Below, in pieces: positions 14,960-22,859 of a stretch of DNA of 35,854 nucleotides (its first letter is position 1; the number at the start of each line of letters is the position of its first letter). The notes below the pieces were generated by a model. That model searched no databases and had not been told where the DNA came from. It was given only the letters and a program-made list of their open reading frames with translations. The stretch is taken from NCBI GenBank assembly GCA_022828135.1, contig JAJEJB010000026.1, positions 1 to 35,854 of the forward strand, read 5' to 3'. Both the position numbers and the translations under genes were made by a program. Origin of the DNA: Acidimicrobiia bacterium. Its GTDB lineage: Bacteria; Actinomycetota; Acidimicrobiia; Acidimicrobiales; Aldehydirespiratoraceae.

Positions 14960-16711
14960 ATGCTCGACACGCTGATCACCGGCGGCACGCTCGTCGACGG
15001 CACCGGCGCCGACGCCCGGCCCGCCGACATCGCCGTCTCCAACGGCCGGATCGTGGCCGTGGCCGACCCCGGCGAGCTCGCCGACGCCGACGCCACCGAC
15101 ACCGTCGACGCCAGCGACCTGGTCGTGTGCCCCGGCTTCGTCGACCCCCACACCCACTACGACGCCCAGATCTTCTGGGACCCGAGGGCCACCCCGTCCA
15201 ACCTGTTCGGCGTCACCTCCGTGGTCGGCGGCAACTGCGGCTTCTCGCTGGCCCCGCTCAGCCACCCGTCCGACGGCGAGTACCTCAAGCGCATGATGGT
15301 GAAGGTGGAGGGCATGGAGCTGGCCGCCCTCGAACTAGGCGTGCCGTGGGACTGGGAGAGCTTCGCCGACTACCTGCGGGCGGTCGAGACCAGGGGCCTC
15401 GGCGTGAACGCCGGCTTCATGGTGGGACACTGCGCGCTGCGCCGGGCGGTGATGCGCGACGACGCCGTCGGCCACGAGGCCAACGACGACCAGGTCGCCC
15501 TGATGCGGGCCCTGCTGGCCGAGTCGCTGGCCGCCGGCGGCCTCGGCTTCTCCACCGGCCGCAGCTACACCCACAACGACGGCGACGGCCAGCCGGTGCC
15601 CAGCCGCTGGGCCTCCGAGCACGAGGTGCTGGAACTGTGCCGGGAGACGGCCACCCACGAGGGCACCACCCTGGAGTGGGTCGCCGACGGCTGCATGAAG
15701 GGCTTCAGCGACGACGAGATCGACCTGATGACCCGCATGTCGCTGCAGGCCCAGCGCCCCCTGAACTGGAACGTGCTGACCATCGACTCGGCCCGCCCCG
15801 ACGACTACCGCAACCAGATCGCGGCCTGCGAGCAGGCGGCCGACGCCGGAGCCGTAGTCATAGCCCTCACCATGCCGATCCTGGTCGGGATGAACATGAA
15901 CCTGGGCACGTTCTGCGCCCTGCACATGCTGCCCGGCTGGCCCGACGTCTTCGGCCTGCCGGTCGCCGAGCGCATGGAGGCGCTGCGCCGCCCCGAGACC
16001 CTCATCTCCCTCGAGAACTCGGCGGCCAGCCCGGAGGCGGGCGTGTTCAGTCGTCTCACCGGCTGGTCCGACTACGTCATCGGCGACACCTACTCGGCCG
16101 CCAACGAGGGCCTGAAGGGCCGCCGCGTCGGCGACATCGCCCGGGAGCGGGGCCAGCGGGACTTCTTCTGCCTGGTGGACGTCTGCCTGGCCGACGATCT
16201 GCGCACCGTGCTGTGGCCCGCCCCCACCGACGACGATCCCGAGAGCTGGCGGCTGCGGGCCGAGGCCTGGGAGCATCCGGCGGTGATGATCGGCGGCAGC
16301 GACGCGGGGGCGCACCTCGACCGCATGGCCGGCGCCTGCTACACCACGGCGTGGATCGACGACTGCCTGCGGGGCCGCCGGCTCACCAGCCTCGAGAACG
16401 CGGTGCACCATCTCACCGATGCGCCGGCCCGGCTGTTCGGCCTGAAGGGCCGGGGCCGGATCGCCGAGGGCTGCTTCGCCGACATCGTGCTGTTCGATCC
16501 CGACACGGTGGGCGCGCTGGAGCCGGTGCTGGTGGCCGACCTGCCCGGCGACGGCAAGCGGCTGTGGTCGGAGGCCACCGGGGTGCGCCGGGTGATGGTC
16601 AACGGCGTCACCACCGTCGTCGACGGCGAGGCCACCGACGCCCTGCCGGGCACGGTGCTGCGCTCGGGCCGCGACACCGAGACCGTCCCGGTAGGGGCCG
16701 CACCCAACTAG
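14960..16711 (+). CDS. N-acyl-D-amino-acid deacylase-like amidohydrolase (amidohydrolase family 3)
   Basis: A 583-residue metal-dependent hydrolase. The N-terminal beta sandwich starts LITGGTLVDGTG; the metal site has PGFVDPHTHYDAQ (His64, His66), the bridging cysteine region VVGGNCGFSLAP (Cys92), and MIGGSDAGAHLDRM with Asp448. The C-terminus GRIAEGCFADIVLFDPDTV is the usual return to the beta sandwich. D-aminoacylases remove acyl groups from N-acyl-D-amino acids; many paralogues in environmental actinobacteria act on unknown amides or cyclic ureides, so the substrate is open. The open frame runs far upstream through msrA, but that part is antisense to it. The ATG at 14960 gives the standard N-terminus. 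It is followed by the acetyl-CoA synthetase gene after 37 bases; deacylation could release the acid that the next enzyme activates. Confidence 0.88.
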   Translation: MLDTLITGGTLVDGTGADARPADIAVSNGRIVAVADPGELADADATDTVDASDLVVCPGFVDPHTHYDAQIFWDPRATPSNLFGVTSVVGGNCGFSLAPLSHPSDGEYLKRMMVKVEGMELAALELGVPWDWESFADYLRAVETRGLGVNAGFMVGHCALRRAVMRDDAVGHEANDDQVALMRALLAESLAAGGLGFSTGRSYTHNDGDGQPVPSRWASEHEVLELCRETATHEGTTLEWVADGCMKGFSDDEIDLMTRMSLQAQRPLNWNVLTIDSARPDDYRNQIAACEQAADAGAVVIALTMPILVGMNMNLGTFCALHMLPGWPDVFGLPVAERMEALRRPETLISLENSAASPEAGVFSRLTGWSDYVIGDTYSAANEGLKGRRVGDIARERGQRDFFCLVDVCLADDLRTVLWPAPTDDDPESWRLRAEAWEHPAVMIGGSDAGAHLDRMAGACYTTAWIDDCLRGRRLTSLENAVHHLTDAPARLFGLKGRGRIAEGCFADIVLFDPDTVGALEPVLVADLPGDGKRLWSEATGVRRVMVNGVTTVVDGEATDALPGTVLRSGRDTETVPVGAAPN

Positions 16712-16748
16712 GAGTCACCCGACTAGGTCATCCAGCTAGGAGTTACCC

Positions 16749-18743
16749 ATGGCCGAAGGCTCGATCGAGATCTACGAGACCGAGGACCGCACGTTCCCGC
16801 CGCCGCCGGACTTCGCGGCCGCGGCCCAGGCCGCCGACCGGTCGATGTACGACGAGGCCGCCGCCGACTTCGAGGCGTTCTGGGCCGGCCAGGCCCGCGA
16901 CCTGCTCGACTGGCACACCGACTTCCACACCACCCTGGAGTGGGACCTGCCGTTCGCCAAGTGGTTCTTGGGCGGGCAGCTCAACGTGTCGTACAACTGC
17001 CTCGACCGCCACGTCGCCGCGGGCAAGGGCGACAAGGTGGCCTTCCACTGGGAGGGCGAGCCGGGCGACACCCGCACCATCACCTACTCGGAGCTGCTCG
17101 ACGACGTGCAGCGCTTCGCCAACGTGCTGCTGCGCCTGGGCCTGCGCAGGGGCGACCGCATCGCGGTGTACATGCCGATGATCCCGGAGCTGGCCGTCAC
17201 CATGCTGGCCTGCACCCGCATCGGGGTGGCCCATTCGGTGATCTTCGGCGGCTTCTCGCCCGACGCCATCACTGACCGCTGCGCCGACGCCGAGGCCCGG
17301 CTGGTGGTCACCGCCGACGCCGGCTACCGCCGGGGCGCCCCCTCGGCCCTGAAGCCGAACGTGGACCTGGCCCTGTCGGCCGGCGCCCCGTCGGTGGAGC
17401 ACGTGGTGGTGGTGGACCGCTGCGGCACCGACCCGGTGATGGTCGAGGGCCGGGACCTGTGGTGGCACGACCTGATGGCCGAGGCCGCCCCCGACTGCCC
17501 GGCCGAGCCGATGGACTCCGAGCAGCTGCTGTACCTGCTGTACACGTCGGGCACCACGGCCAAGCCGAAGGGGATCATGCACACCACCGGCGGGTACCTG
17601 ACCCAGGTGGCGTTCACCCACCGCTACGTGTTCGATCTGCGGCCCGACACCGACGTGTTCTGGTGCGCGGCCGACATCGGCTGGGTGACCGGCCACAGCT
17701 ACATCGTGTACGGGCCGCTGGCCAACGGGGCCACTTCGGTGATGTACGAGGGCACGCCGGACACGCCCCGCCCCGAGGAGCGCTCCGGCGACCGGGCCGG
17801 CTGGGCCAAGGATCGGCTGTGGGACATCATCGAGCGCTACGGCGTGACCCAGCTGTACACCGCCCCGACGGCGATCCGCACGTTCATGAAGTGGGGCGAG
17901 CAGTGGCCGGCGGGCCGTGACCTGTCGAGCCTGCGGGTGCTGGGCACGGTGGGGGAGCCGATCAACCCCGAGGCGTGGATGTGGTATCACCGCCATATCG
18001 GCGGCGAGCGCTGTCCGGTGGTGGACACCTGGTGGCAGACCGAGACCGGCGGCCACATGATCACGCCGCTGCCGGGGGTGACCACCACCAAGCCGGGCTC
18101 GGCTACGCAGCCGCTGCCCGGTGTGTTCGCCGAGGTGGTGGACGACGCGGGGTCGGTGGTGGCCGAGGGCGGCGGGTACCTGACCATCATCCGGCCGTGG
18201 CCGTCGATGCTGCGGGGGATCTGGGGCGACCCGGAGCGCTACCACCAGACCTACTGGTCGGAGTTCGAGGGCCGCTATTTCGCCGGCGACGGCGCCCGGG
18301 TGGACGCCGACGGCTATCTGTGGCTGCTGGGCCGGGTGGACGACGTGATGAACGTGTCGGGCCACCGGATCTCCACCACCGAGGTGGAGTCGGCGCTGGT
18401 GGACCATCCGGCGGTGGCCGAGGCTGCGGTTGTGGGCGCGAGGGACGACATCACCGGCCAGGCGATCGTGGGCTATGTGATCCTGGTGGGCACGGCGGTG
18501 GCGTCGGACGAGCTGCGGGAGGAGGTCCGCCAGCATGTGGCGGTGAAGCTGGGGCCGACGGCGAGGCCGAAGGCGGTGTTCCTGGTGCCGGACCTGCCCA
18601 AGACCCGTTCGGGCAAGATCATGCGCCGCCTGCTGCGTGACGTGGCCGACGGCCGGGATCTGGGCGACACCACCACGCTGGCCGATCCGGGCGTGGTGGC
18701 CGAGATCCGGGACCGGGCCGCAGAAGCCGCCGACGAGGAGTGA
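16749..18743 (+). CDS. acsA: Acetyl-CoA synthetase (AMP-forming)
   Basis: A 664-residue acyl-activating enzyme of the ANL superfamily. The Acs-type N-terminus (FEAFWAGQARDLLDW, WFLGGQLNVSYNCLDRH) is followed by the A3 P-loop YTSGTTAKPKG (from Tyr265), the acetate-pocket region WWQTETGGHMITPLPG, and the A8/A10 motifs NVSGHRISTTEVESAL and RSGKIMRR, in which Lys623 is the catalytic lysine regulated by acetylation in known Acs enzymes. Length and motifs fit Acs rather than a fatty acyl ligase; propionyl-CoA synthetase is the main alternative. AGGAG lies six bases upstream of the ATG. Its stop overlaps the next gene's GTG, and the amidohydrolase gene precedes it by 37 bases, so a three-gene operon is likely. 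Confidence 0.93.
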   Translation: MAEGSIEIYETEDRTFPPPPDFAAAAQAADRSMYDEAAADFEAFWAGQARDLLDWHTDFHTTLEWDLPFAKWFLGGQLNVSYNCLDRHVAAGKGDKVAFHWEGEPGDTRTITYSELLDDVQRFANVLLRLGLRRGDRIAVYMPMIPELAVTMLACTRIGVAHSVIFGGFSPDAITDRCADAEARLVVTADAGYRRGAPSALKPNVDLALSAGAPSVEHVVVVDRCGTDPVMVEGRDLWWHDLMAEAAPDCPAEPMDSEQLLYLLYTSGTTAKPKGIMHTTGGYLTQVAFTHRYVFDLRPDTDVFWCAADIGWVTGHSYIVYGPLANGATSVMYEGTPDTPRPEERSGDRAGWAKDRLWDIIERYGVTQLYTAPTAIRTFMKWGEQWPAGRDLSSLRVLGTVGEPINPEAWMWYHRHIGGERCPVVDTWWQTETGGHMITPLPGVTTTKPGSATQPLPGVFAEVVDDAGSVVAEGGGYLTIIRPWPSMLRGIWGDPERYHQTYWSEFEGRYFAGDGARVDADGYLWLLGRVDDVMNVSGHRISTTEVESALVDHPAVAEAAVVGARDDITGQAIVGYVILVGTAVASDELREEVRQHVAVKLGPTARPKAVFLVPDLPKTRSGKIMRRLLRDVADGRDLGDTTTLADPGVVAEIRDRAAEAADEE

Positions 18744-19270
18744 GTACTCCGGACAACTGGTACGTCCGCGACGGCGGGGCTGACGGCGCGCCGGCCGGCG
18801 GGCCGCTGGTGATCCTCGACCTCGACGGCATCATCTCGAACGCCACCCACCGCCAGCACTACCTGCGGGGCGCGTTCAAGGACTTCCGGGGCTTCTTCAC
18901 CGCCGCCCCCGACGACCCGCCGTACGAGACCGGCCTGGCCCTGGCCGCCTCGGTCTCCGACGACCACACGGTGGCCATCCTGACCGCCCGCCCCCACTAC
19001 ATGGCCGACGACACCCGCCGCTGGCTGGCCGCCAACGACGTCCGCCACGACCTGCTGATCCTGCGCCCGGAGCACGGCCGGGGTTCGAGGGGCCCGTCCG
19101 CCGACTTCAAGCGCAACGAGCTGAACCGCCTGCGGGCTGCCGGCTATGAGGTGGCGGCGGCCATCGACGATGACGAGCGGATCATCGAGATGTACCGCTC
19201 CGAGGGTGTCTTCGCTCTCTACGTCCATTCCGGCTACTACGAGCGCGACTCGGGGGCGAGGACCCTGTAG
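18740..19270 (+). CDS. HAD-like phosphatase related to polynucleotide kinase 3'-phosphatase domains
   Basis: A 176-residue protein with HAD motifs: motif I ILDLDGIISNATHRQHYL (Asp27 and Asp29), motif II ILTARP, a lysine in DFKRNELNRL, and motif IV AIDDDERIIEMY. The layout, with no cap domain, resembles the stand-alone phosphatase domain of T4 Pnkp, which removes 3'-phosphates from nucleic acid ends; acid phosphatases of similar size are an alternative. The GTG at 18740 overlaps the acs stop (GTGA), which points to translational coupling, although no functional link between an acetate-activating enzyme and a nucleic-acid phosphatase is known to me. Confidence 0.75.
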   Translation: MSTPDNWYVRDGGADGAPAGGPLVILDLDGIISNATHRQHYLRGAFKDFRGFFTAAPDDPPYETGLALAASVSDDHTVAILTARPHYMADDTRRWLAANDVRHDLLILRPEHGRGSRGPSADFKRNELNRLRAAGYEVAAAIDDDERIIEMYRSEGVFALYVHSGYYERDSGARTL

Positions 19271-19332
19271 TAGCCCCAACCGGCTCTTACCTTCGGGCGG
19301 TAGGTTGGGGGCGCAAGCGGAGGTGACGGACG

Positions 19333-20199
19333 ATGTTCAACGCGGCGAAGACTTTCGTGCTGCTGGCCCTGCTCGGCGGCCTGTGCATAGTCATCGGGGG
19401 GTTCTTCGGACAGGGGGGCCTGATTCTGGGCCTGATCTTCGCCCTCGTGCTGACGGGAGGGTCCTACTGGTTCAGCGACAAGCTGGCCATCGCCTCGGCC
19501 CGGGCCCAGCCGGTAACCCCCGAGGACATGCCGGAGTACTACGAGATCATGTGGGACCTGTGCCGCCGGGCCGAGATGCCCACGCCGAAGCTGTACGTCT
19601 CGCCCAACCCGCAGCCCAACGCCTTCGCCACGGGACGCAACCCCAACAACGCCGCGGTGTGCATCACGGCCGGGCTGACCCAGGCGATGGGCTGGGACGA
19701 GATCCGGGGTGTGCTGGCCCATGAGCTGGCCCATATCCGCAACCGGGACATCCTGATCGGCTCGGTGGCTGCGGCCATCGGCATGGCGGTGACGTTCGTG
19801 GCCCACATGGCCATGTGGGGGGCGATGTTCGCCGGCGGGCGCGGCGACCGTGACAACAACGTGTTCGGCCAGCTGGCCCTGGCCATCCTGGCCCCGATCG
19901 CGGCGGCAATGATCCAGGCCGCCATCAGCCGCAGCCGCGAGTTCCAGGCCGACGCGTCGGCGGCGAAGCTGATCAACGACGGCCGTCCCCTGGCCCGAGC
20001 GCTGGAGCGTCTGGAGACGTACTCGCAGCGGATCCCGTCGGGCGTGAACCCGAGCCAGGCGTCGAACTACATCATCGACCCGCTGAAGGCCCAGGCCCGC
20101 GGCGGCGGTGGTGGCGGTGGAGGCTTCGGCCGCATGTTCTCGACGCACCCGCCCACCGCTGAGCGCATCCGCCGCCTGGAGTCCCGCGACTGGGAGTAG
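19333..20199 (+). CDS. htpX: Membrane-bound zinc metalloprotease HtpX (M48B)
   Basis: A 288-residue M48 peptidase that takes part in membrane-protein quality control with FtsH in bacteria. Two N-terminal transmembrane helices (about 7-25 and 28-46) are followed by [20 protein letters not shown], the zinc site [10 protein letters not shown] (His130, Glu131, His134), two further hydrophobic segments (about 139-163 and 174-198), and the third zinc ligand Glu203 in [10 protein letters not shown]. The C-terminus has a run of eight glycines and then [15 protein letters not shown], standard for the family. The ATG is preceded by GGAGGTGA, about seven bases upstream, one of the strongest Shine-Dalgarno sequences in the window; TAGGTT lies further up as a possible -10 box. 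Confidence 0.95.
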   Translation: MFNAAKTFVLLALLGGLCIVIGGFFGQGGLILGLIFALVLTGGSYWFSDKLAIASARAQPVTPEDMPEYYEIMWDLCRRAEMPTPKLYVSPNPQPNAFATGRNPNNAAVCITAGLTQAMGWDEIRGVLAHELAHIRNRDILIGSVAAAIGMAVTFVAHMAMWGAMFAGGRGDRDNNVFGQLALAILAPIAAAMIQAAISRSREFQADASAAKLINDGRPLARALERLETYSQRIPSGVNPSQASNYIIDPLKAQARGGGGGGGGFGRMFSTHPPTAERIRRLESRDWE

Positions 20200-20282
20200 T
20201 CCCGCATCCCGCCTGAGGGAGCGGCCGCCGCCCGTCCCGGGATTTGGCAGCTACGAGTCCACCGCCCGCCCGAGGCGCGGGG

Positions 20283-20591
20283 TCAGGGCTGCTTGAGGAT
20301 CTCGTGGTCGCCGCAGCGGCGCCAGATGATGTGCCGCTGACCGGGGCGCCTTTCCGCACCCCACGAGAAGGTCGCCCTGCCGTCCGGCGCCCACCACATC
20401 TCGAACACGCCCCGCGCGCCCTTCACCCCCTTGACCCGGAGGCCGGGACGCAGGGAACTGCGCCGTCCCGCCTCCATTTCCTTCAGGTCCGCAACGAGGC
20501 GTAGGACGGCAACTTTCAGAAGCTTCTGCTGAGTACCGCTGAGGCGATTCCAGTCGTGCCAAAAGCGGTCGTCCGTCTCGTACGTGGGCAC
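20283..20591 (-). CDS. RelE/ParE-fold toxin-like protein
   Basis: A 102-residue protein. An N-terminal helical part, FWHDWNRLSGTQQKLLKVAVLRL, is followed by a beta-rich half, LRVKGVKGARGVFEMWWAPDGRATFSWG, and the end RHIIWRRCGDHEILKQP. The order helix, LRVK..GV-E--W-PDGR, and terminal W-R-G-H-I matches actinobacterial RelE/ParE-like cytotoxic repressors that cleave mRNA at the ribosome. GTG start at 20591. The same-strand gene 33 bases upstream (20625-21353) encodes an unknown protein with duplicated domain, not a recognisable XRE or RHH antitoxin. It converges with htpX. Confidence 0.65.
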   Translation of the reverse strand: MPTYETDDRFWHDWNRLSGTQQKLLKVAVLRLVADLKEMEAGRRSSLRPGLRVKGVKGARGVFEMWWAPDGRATFSWGAERRPGQRHIIWRRCGDHEILKQP

Positions 20592-20624
20592 GTTCGCCCC
20601 CGACCGCCTGCCCTGACCGGCTGT

Positions 20625-21353
20625 TCACCCGCGATCGGATTCAAGCTCCGCGTCTTCAGCCATTAGTGCGGCGATCATCTCGGCGCCGCTCAGGTAGAGG
20701 ACGCCTCGGTCTGCGGCGATGTCGGCGTCCGGGTCGGGTAGGTCGTCATCGTCGAGGTCGCGGTACTCCGCCAGAAGGGCGAGGCCTTGGTCCACCTTCT
20801 CCCGGAGGTCCGGGAAGAGTCCCTTGAGTGCGCCGATGAACTCGTCGGAGCTGTCGCAGCGGACGTGCAGCCGCTCTATGTAGTAGATGACGTCGTCGAA
20901 ATGGGCGTCGGGATCCTCGAACCAGGCCTCGTCGGGCTGGTCGTCCGCGCCGCGCCTGTCGGGGCCGGCGATCTGCGCCAGGTTCACCGCAGTCAACTCA
21001 GCGGCGATGGGGAAGCAGATCCATGGACCCGGGCCAAGTTCGGCGGTCGCGTCGGCCTCGTCGTGGTGGCCGAAGGCGATTTCCGCTCCGGCGTTGATCC
21101 GGGCGACCTTGTCCTCGAGGTCGGGAAAGAGCCCTTCGAGCGCGCCGATGAACTCTTCGGCGCTGTCGCACCGCCTGTGCAGCCGCCGCATGTAGTTGAC
21201 GACTTCCGTGAAGTGGGCGTCGGGGTCGTCGAACCAGGCCTTGTCGGGCTCGGTGTCCTCCACGGGAGCCACGCTAGCTCCCCAGCCATGGGTGACGGAG
21301 GCGGTGGTTACGCCCGAGCCTTCAAGAGTGTCTTGCAATAGTTCAGAGTTCAT
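20625..21353 (-). CDS. Unknown protein with an internally duplicated ~100-residue domain
   Basis: A 242-residue acidic protein of no family that I recognise. Two copies of the same domain are visible: residues about 36-130, beginning PDKAWFDDPDAHF, and about 139-232, beginning PDEAWFEDPDAHF. Both share a helical block of the type LHxRCDSxxEFIGALxGLFPDL (about 59-79 and 162-183) and end in a hydrophobic stretch with AxE(L/M)xAxxLA-like spacing. No signal peptide or membrane segment appears. The ATG at 21353 is preferred; the frame opens three codons earlier at a TTG. No Shine-Dalgarno is seen; the upstream DNA is AT-rich (TATATT). The gene is 33 bases upstream of the RelE-fold gene on the same strand, so it could be a partner or immunity protein. 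Confidence 0.7.
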   Translation of the reverse strand: MNSELLQDTLEGSGVTTASVTHGWGASVAPVEDTEPDKAWFDDPDAHFTEVVNYMRRLHRRCDSAEEFIGALEGLFPDLEDKVARINAGAEIAFGHHDEADATAELGPGPWICFPIAAELTAVNLAQIAGPDRRGADDQPDEAWFEDPDAHFDDVIYYIERLHVRCDSSDEFIGALKGLFPDLREKVDQGLALLAEYRDLDDDDLPDPDADIAADRGVLYLSGAEMIAALMAEDAELESDRG

Positions 21354-21460
21354 GGACAGCAATATAAATGTCTGAAATCATCTTGCAACCGCCCGTGGGC
21401 ACGGCCGCCGCGAGCTGGCGGATCCAGCCGGCGGATGGCGCGCGGCCCCGGAGCCAACCG

Positions 21461-21949
21461 CTAGTCGCGGAAGTTGACGTATTGGAGGGGGACGTCGAAG
21501 TCGGCTTCCTTGAACGCGGCGATCACGGCTTGGAGGTCGTCGCGCTTCTTGGACTGCACCCGCAGCTGGTCGCCCTGGGTGGACGACTGCACGCCCTTGA
21601 TGCCGAGGCCCTTGATGAACTTGTTGAACTCCCGGGCCCGGTCCGACGAGATGCCGGCCCGCAGGGCGGCCACCTGCCGCACGGTGGCTCCGGCGGCTTC
21701 CTGGACCTTGCCGTAGTCGAGGGCCTTGAGCGACACCTTGCGCCGCACGAGCTTCTCCTCGAGCACGATGCGGGCGGCGGCCAGCCGGTCCTCGGTGGAG
21801 GAGTTCATGGTGATGAGGCCGTCGCCGAGCACCACCGATGTGCCGGTGTTGCGGAAGTCGTAGCGGGTGCTGACCTCCCGTGCCGCCTGGTCCACGGCGT
21901 TGCGGACTTCCTGCATGTCGAGCCGGCTGACTACGTCGAAGGTGGGCAT
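21461..21949 (-). CDS. yajQ: YajQ-family nucleotide/cyclic-di-GMP-binding protein
   Basis: A 162-residue protein of exactly YajQ length and pattern: MPTFDVVSRLDMQEVRNAVD, STRYDFRNTG, a middle helix with LDYGKVQEAAGATVRQ, and the end DFDVPLQYVNFRD. Members bind cyclic di-GMP or other nucleotides and in Xanthomonas act with a transcription factor; in most bacteria the role is unknown. It lies in the cytosol. The ATG at 21949 has no clear Shine-Dalgarno or TAnnnT box. It is divergent from tRNA-Tyr. Confidence 0.94.
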   Translation of the reverse strand: MPTFDVVSRLDMQEVRNAVDQAAREVSTRYDFRNTGTSVVLGDGLITMNSSTEDRLAAARIVLEEKLVRRKVSLKALDYGKVQEAAGATVRQVAALRAGISSDRAREFNKFIKGLGIKGVQSSTQGDQLRVQSKKRDDLQAVIAAFKEADFDVPLQYVNFRD

Positions 21950-22016
21950 GGGTCTCGATTCTCGGGGGCCGGGGGGATGGGCACGGGGCTCCTGATGGTA
22001 TCGTGCTGGCCCGTCT

Positions 22017-22098
22017 GGGTCGGTGCCCGAGCGGCCAAAGGGAACGGGCTGTAAACCCGTCGGCAGAGCCTACGGAGGTTCGAATCCTCCCCGGCCCA
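22017..22098 (+). tRNA. tRNA-Tyr, anticodon GTA
   Basis: The acceptor stem GGGTCGG pairs with CCGGCCC (22091-22097; one T-G pair). The anticodon stem ACGGG/CCCGT carries a loop with GTA at 22051-22053. A long variable arm (around TCGGCAGAGCCTAC) marks a class II tRNA, as expected for bacterial tRNA-Tyr. The T arm is GGAGGTTCGAATCCTCC. The discriminator is A at 22098 and CCA is not encoded. Confidence 0.95.
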
Positions 22099-22129
22099 CA
22101 CAACCAACTCGCATACCAATACTCTGACC

Positions 22130-22288
22130 ATGGTGCGAGTCGGCATAGAAGTCATCGCGGCAATTGAGCGGCGGCGCCGTATCGATCGCTCCATCGTCGA
22201 TGGCTACTCGCGCTTGCCGCCGACGGCGGCTGAGGATCACGCTGCGCTCGTCTCGTTGCGTGAGGCGGTCCTTGAAGAGCCGTGGTGA
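22130..22288 (+). pseudogene. Remnant of a type II antitoxin (C-terminal part, MazE/CopG-like)
   Basis: A short frame of 52 residues, too short for many gene callers. From its middle it reads ERRRRIDRSIVDGYSRLPPT and ends LREAVLEEPW. That spacing, a basic helix, an I-x-x-GY-R-x-PPT segment and a final (I/V)xEEPW, is what I know from the C-terminal toxin-binding tails of actinobacterial ribbon-helix-helix antitoxins that pair with MazF/PemK toxins. The N-terminal DNA-binding ribbon is missing and no toxin gene follows; the GNAT gene comes next on the other strand. The frame has no stop back to the tRNA-Tyr 3' end 31 bases upstream, so a junction at the tRNA is plausible. It could still be expressed as a small protein from the ATG at 22130. 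Confidence 0.5.
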
Positions 22289-22297
22289 CTGACTCGC

Positions 22298-22795
22298 TCA
22301 GGCGAGCATGCGCTGCATTACCACCACGTCTAGCCAGCCGCCGAACTTGCGGCCGACTTCCTGTTCGGTGCCCACGGTGGTGAACCCGACGGCCTCGTGC
22401 AGCTGGACCGACGCTCGGTGGCCTCCGGCGATGCGGGCGATCATGGTGTGGAAGCCGCGGGCCTGGGCCAGGCCGACCAGTTCCTGCATGAGCCGCCGGC
22501 CGACGCCCCGGCCCCGCACGGTCTCGTCGACGTAGACGCTGGACTCCACCGAGGTGCGGTAGGCGGCTCGGGGCCGATACTCGCTGAGCGACGAGAAGCC
22601 GACCACCCGCCCGCCGAGCTCGGCCACCAGCACGCCGAGGGCGCCGGCCCGCTCCTGCAGCCAGGCCTGCTGGTCCTCGAGGGTGCGGGGCACGAGGTCG
22701 AAGGTGTGGGTGGTGTGCTCGACCTCGTAGTTGTAGATGCGCCGGATCTCCTCGGCGTCGTCGAGGGTGGCGAGCCGCACGACCACTTCGTCCAT
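22298..22795 (-). CDS. GNAT N-acetyltransferase (phosphinothricin acetyltransferase-like)
   Basis: A 165-residue single-domain acetyltransferase. It starts with VVVRLATLDDAEEIRRIYNYEV, the N-terminal strand and helix of the Pat/YncA-type group; motif A has SSVYVDETVRGRGVGRRLMQ with the acetyl-CoA pyrophosphate loop RGRGVGR (94-100), and motif B has ASVQLHEAVGF. Relatives acetylate phosphinothricin, methionine sulfone/sulfoximine or other small amines. The ATG at 22795 has a TAACCT box six bases upstream and no Shine-Dalgarno. Confidence 0.88.
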   Translation of the reverse strand: MDEVVVRLATLDDAEEIRRIYNYEVEHTTHTFDLVPRTLEDQQAWLQERAGALGVLVAELGGRVVGFSSLSEYRPRAAYRTSVESSVYVDETVRGRGVGRRLMQELVGLAQARGFHTMIARIAGGHRASVQLHEAVGFTTVGTEQEVGRKFGGWLDVVVMQRMLA

Positions 22796-22801
22796 GCCCC
22801 G

Positions 22802-22807
22802 AGGTTA
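22802..22807 (-). promoter_or_regulatory. Leaderless-type -10 box of the GNAT gene
   Basis: TAACCT on the minus strand, 6-base spacer to the ATG at 22795. The divergent ligase has its own box at 22847-22852, so the 64-base gap holds two back-to-back promoters. Confidence 0.45.
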
Positions 22808-22846
22808 CGGGCCGGCTCGGCTGGCCGAGCGGGGGGTGCGCCGCGG

Positions 22847-22852
22847 TAGGTT
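22847..22852 (+). promoter_or_regulatory. Leaderless-type -10 box of the acyl-CoA ligase gene
   Basis: TAGGTT with a 7-base spacer to the ATG at 22860; no Shine-Dalgarno. Confidence 0.45.
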
Positions 22853-22859
22853 CCGCGTC

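Noticed and set aside
16743..18536. 597-codon minus-strand frame opposite acs
   Set aside because: Antisense shadow; His/Arg/Gly-rich without motifs.
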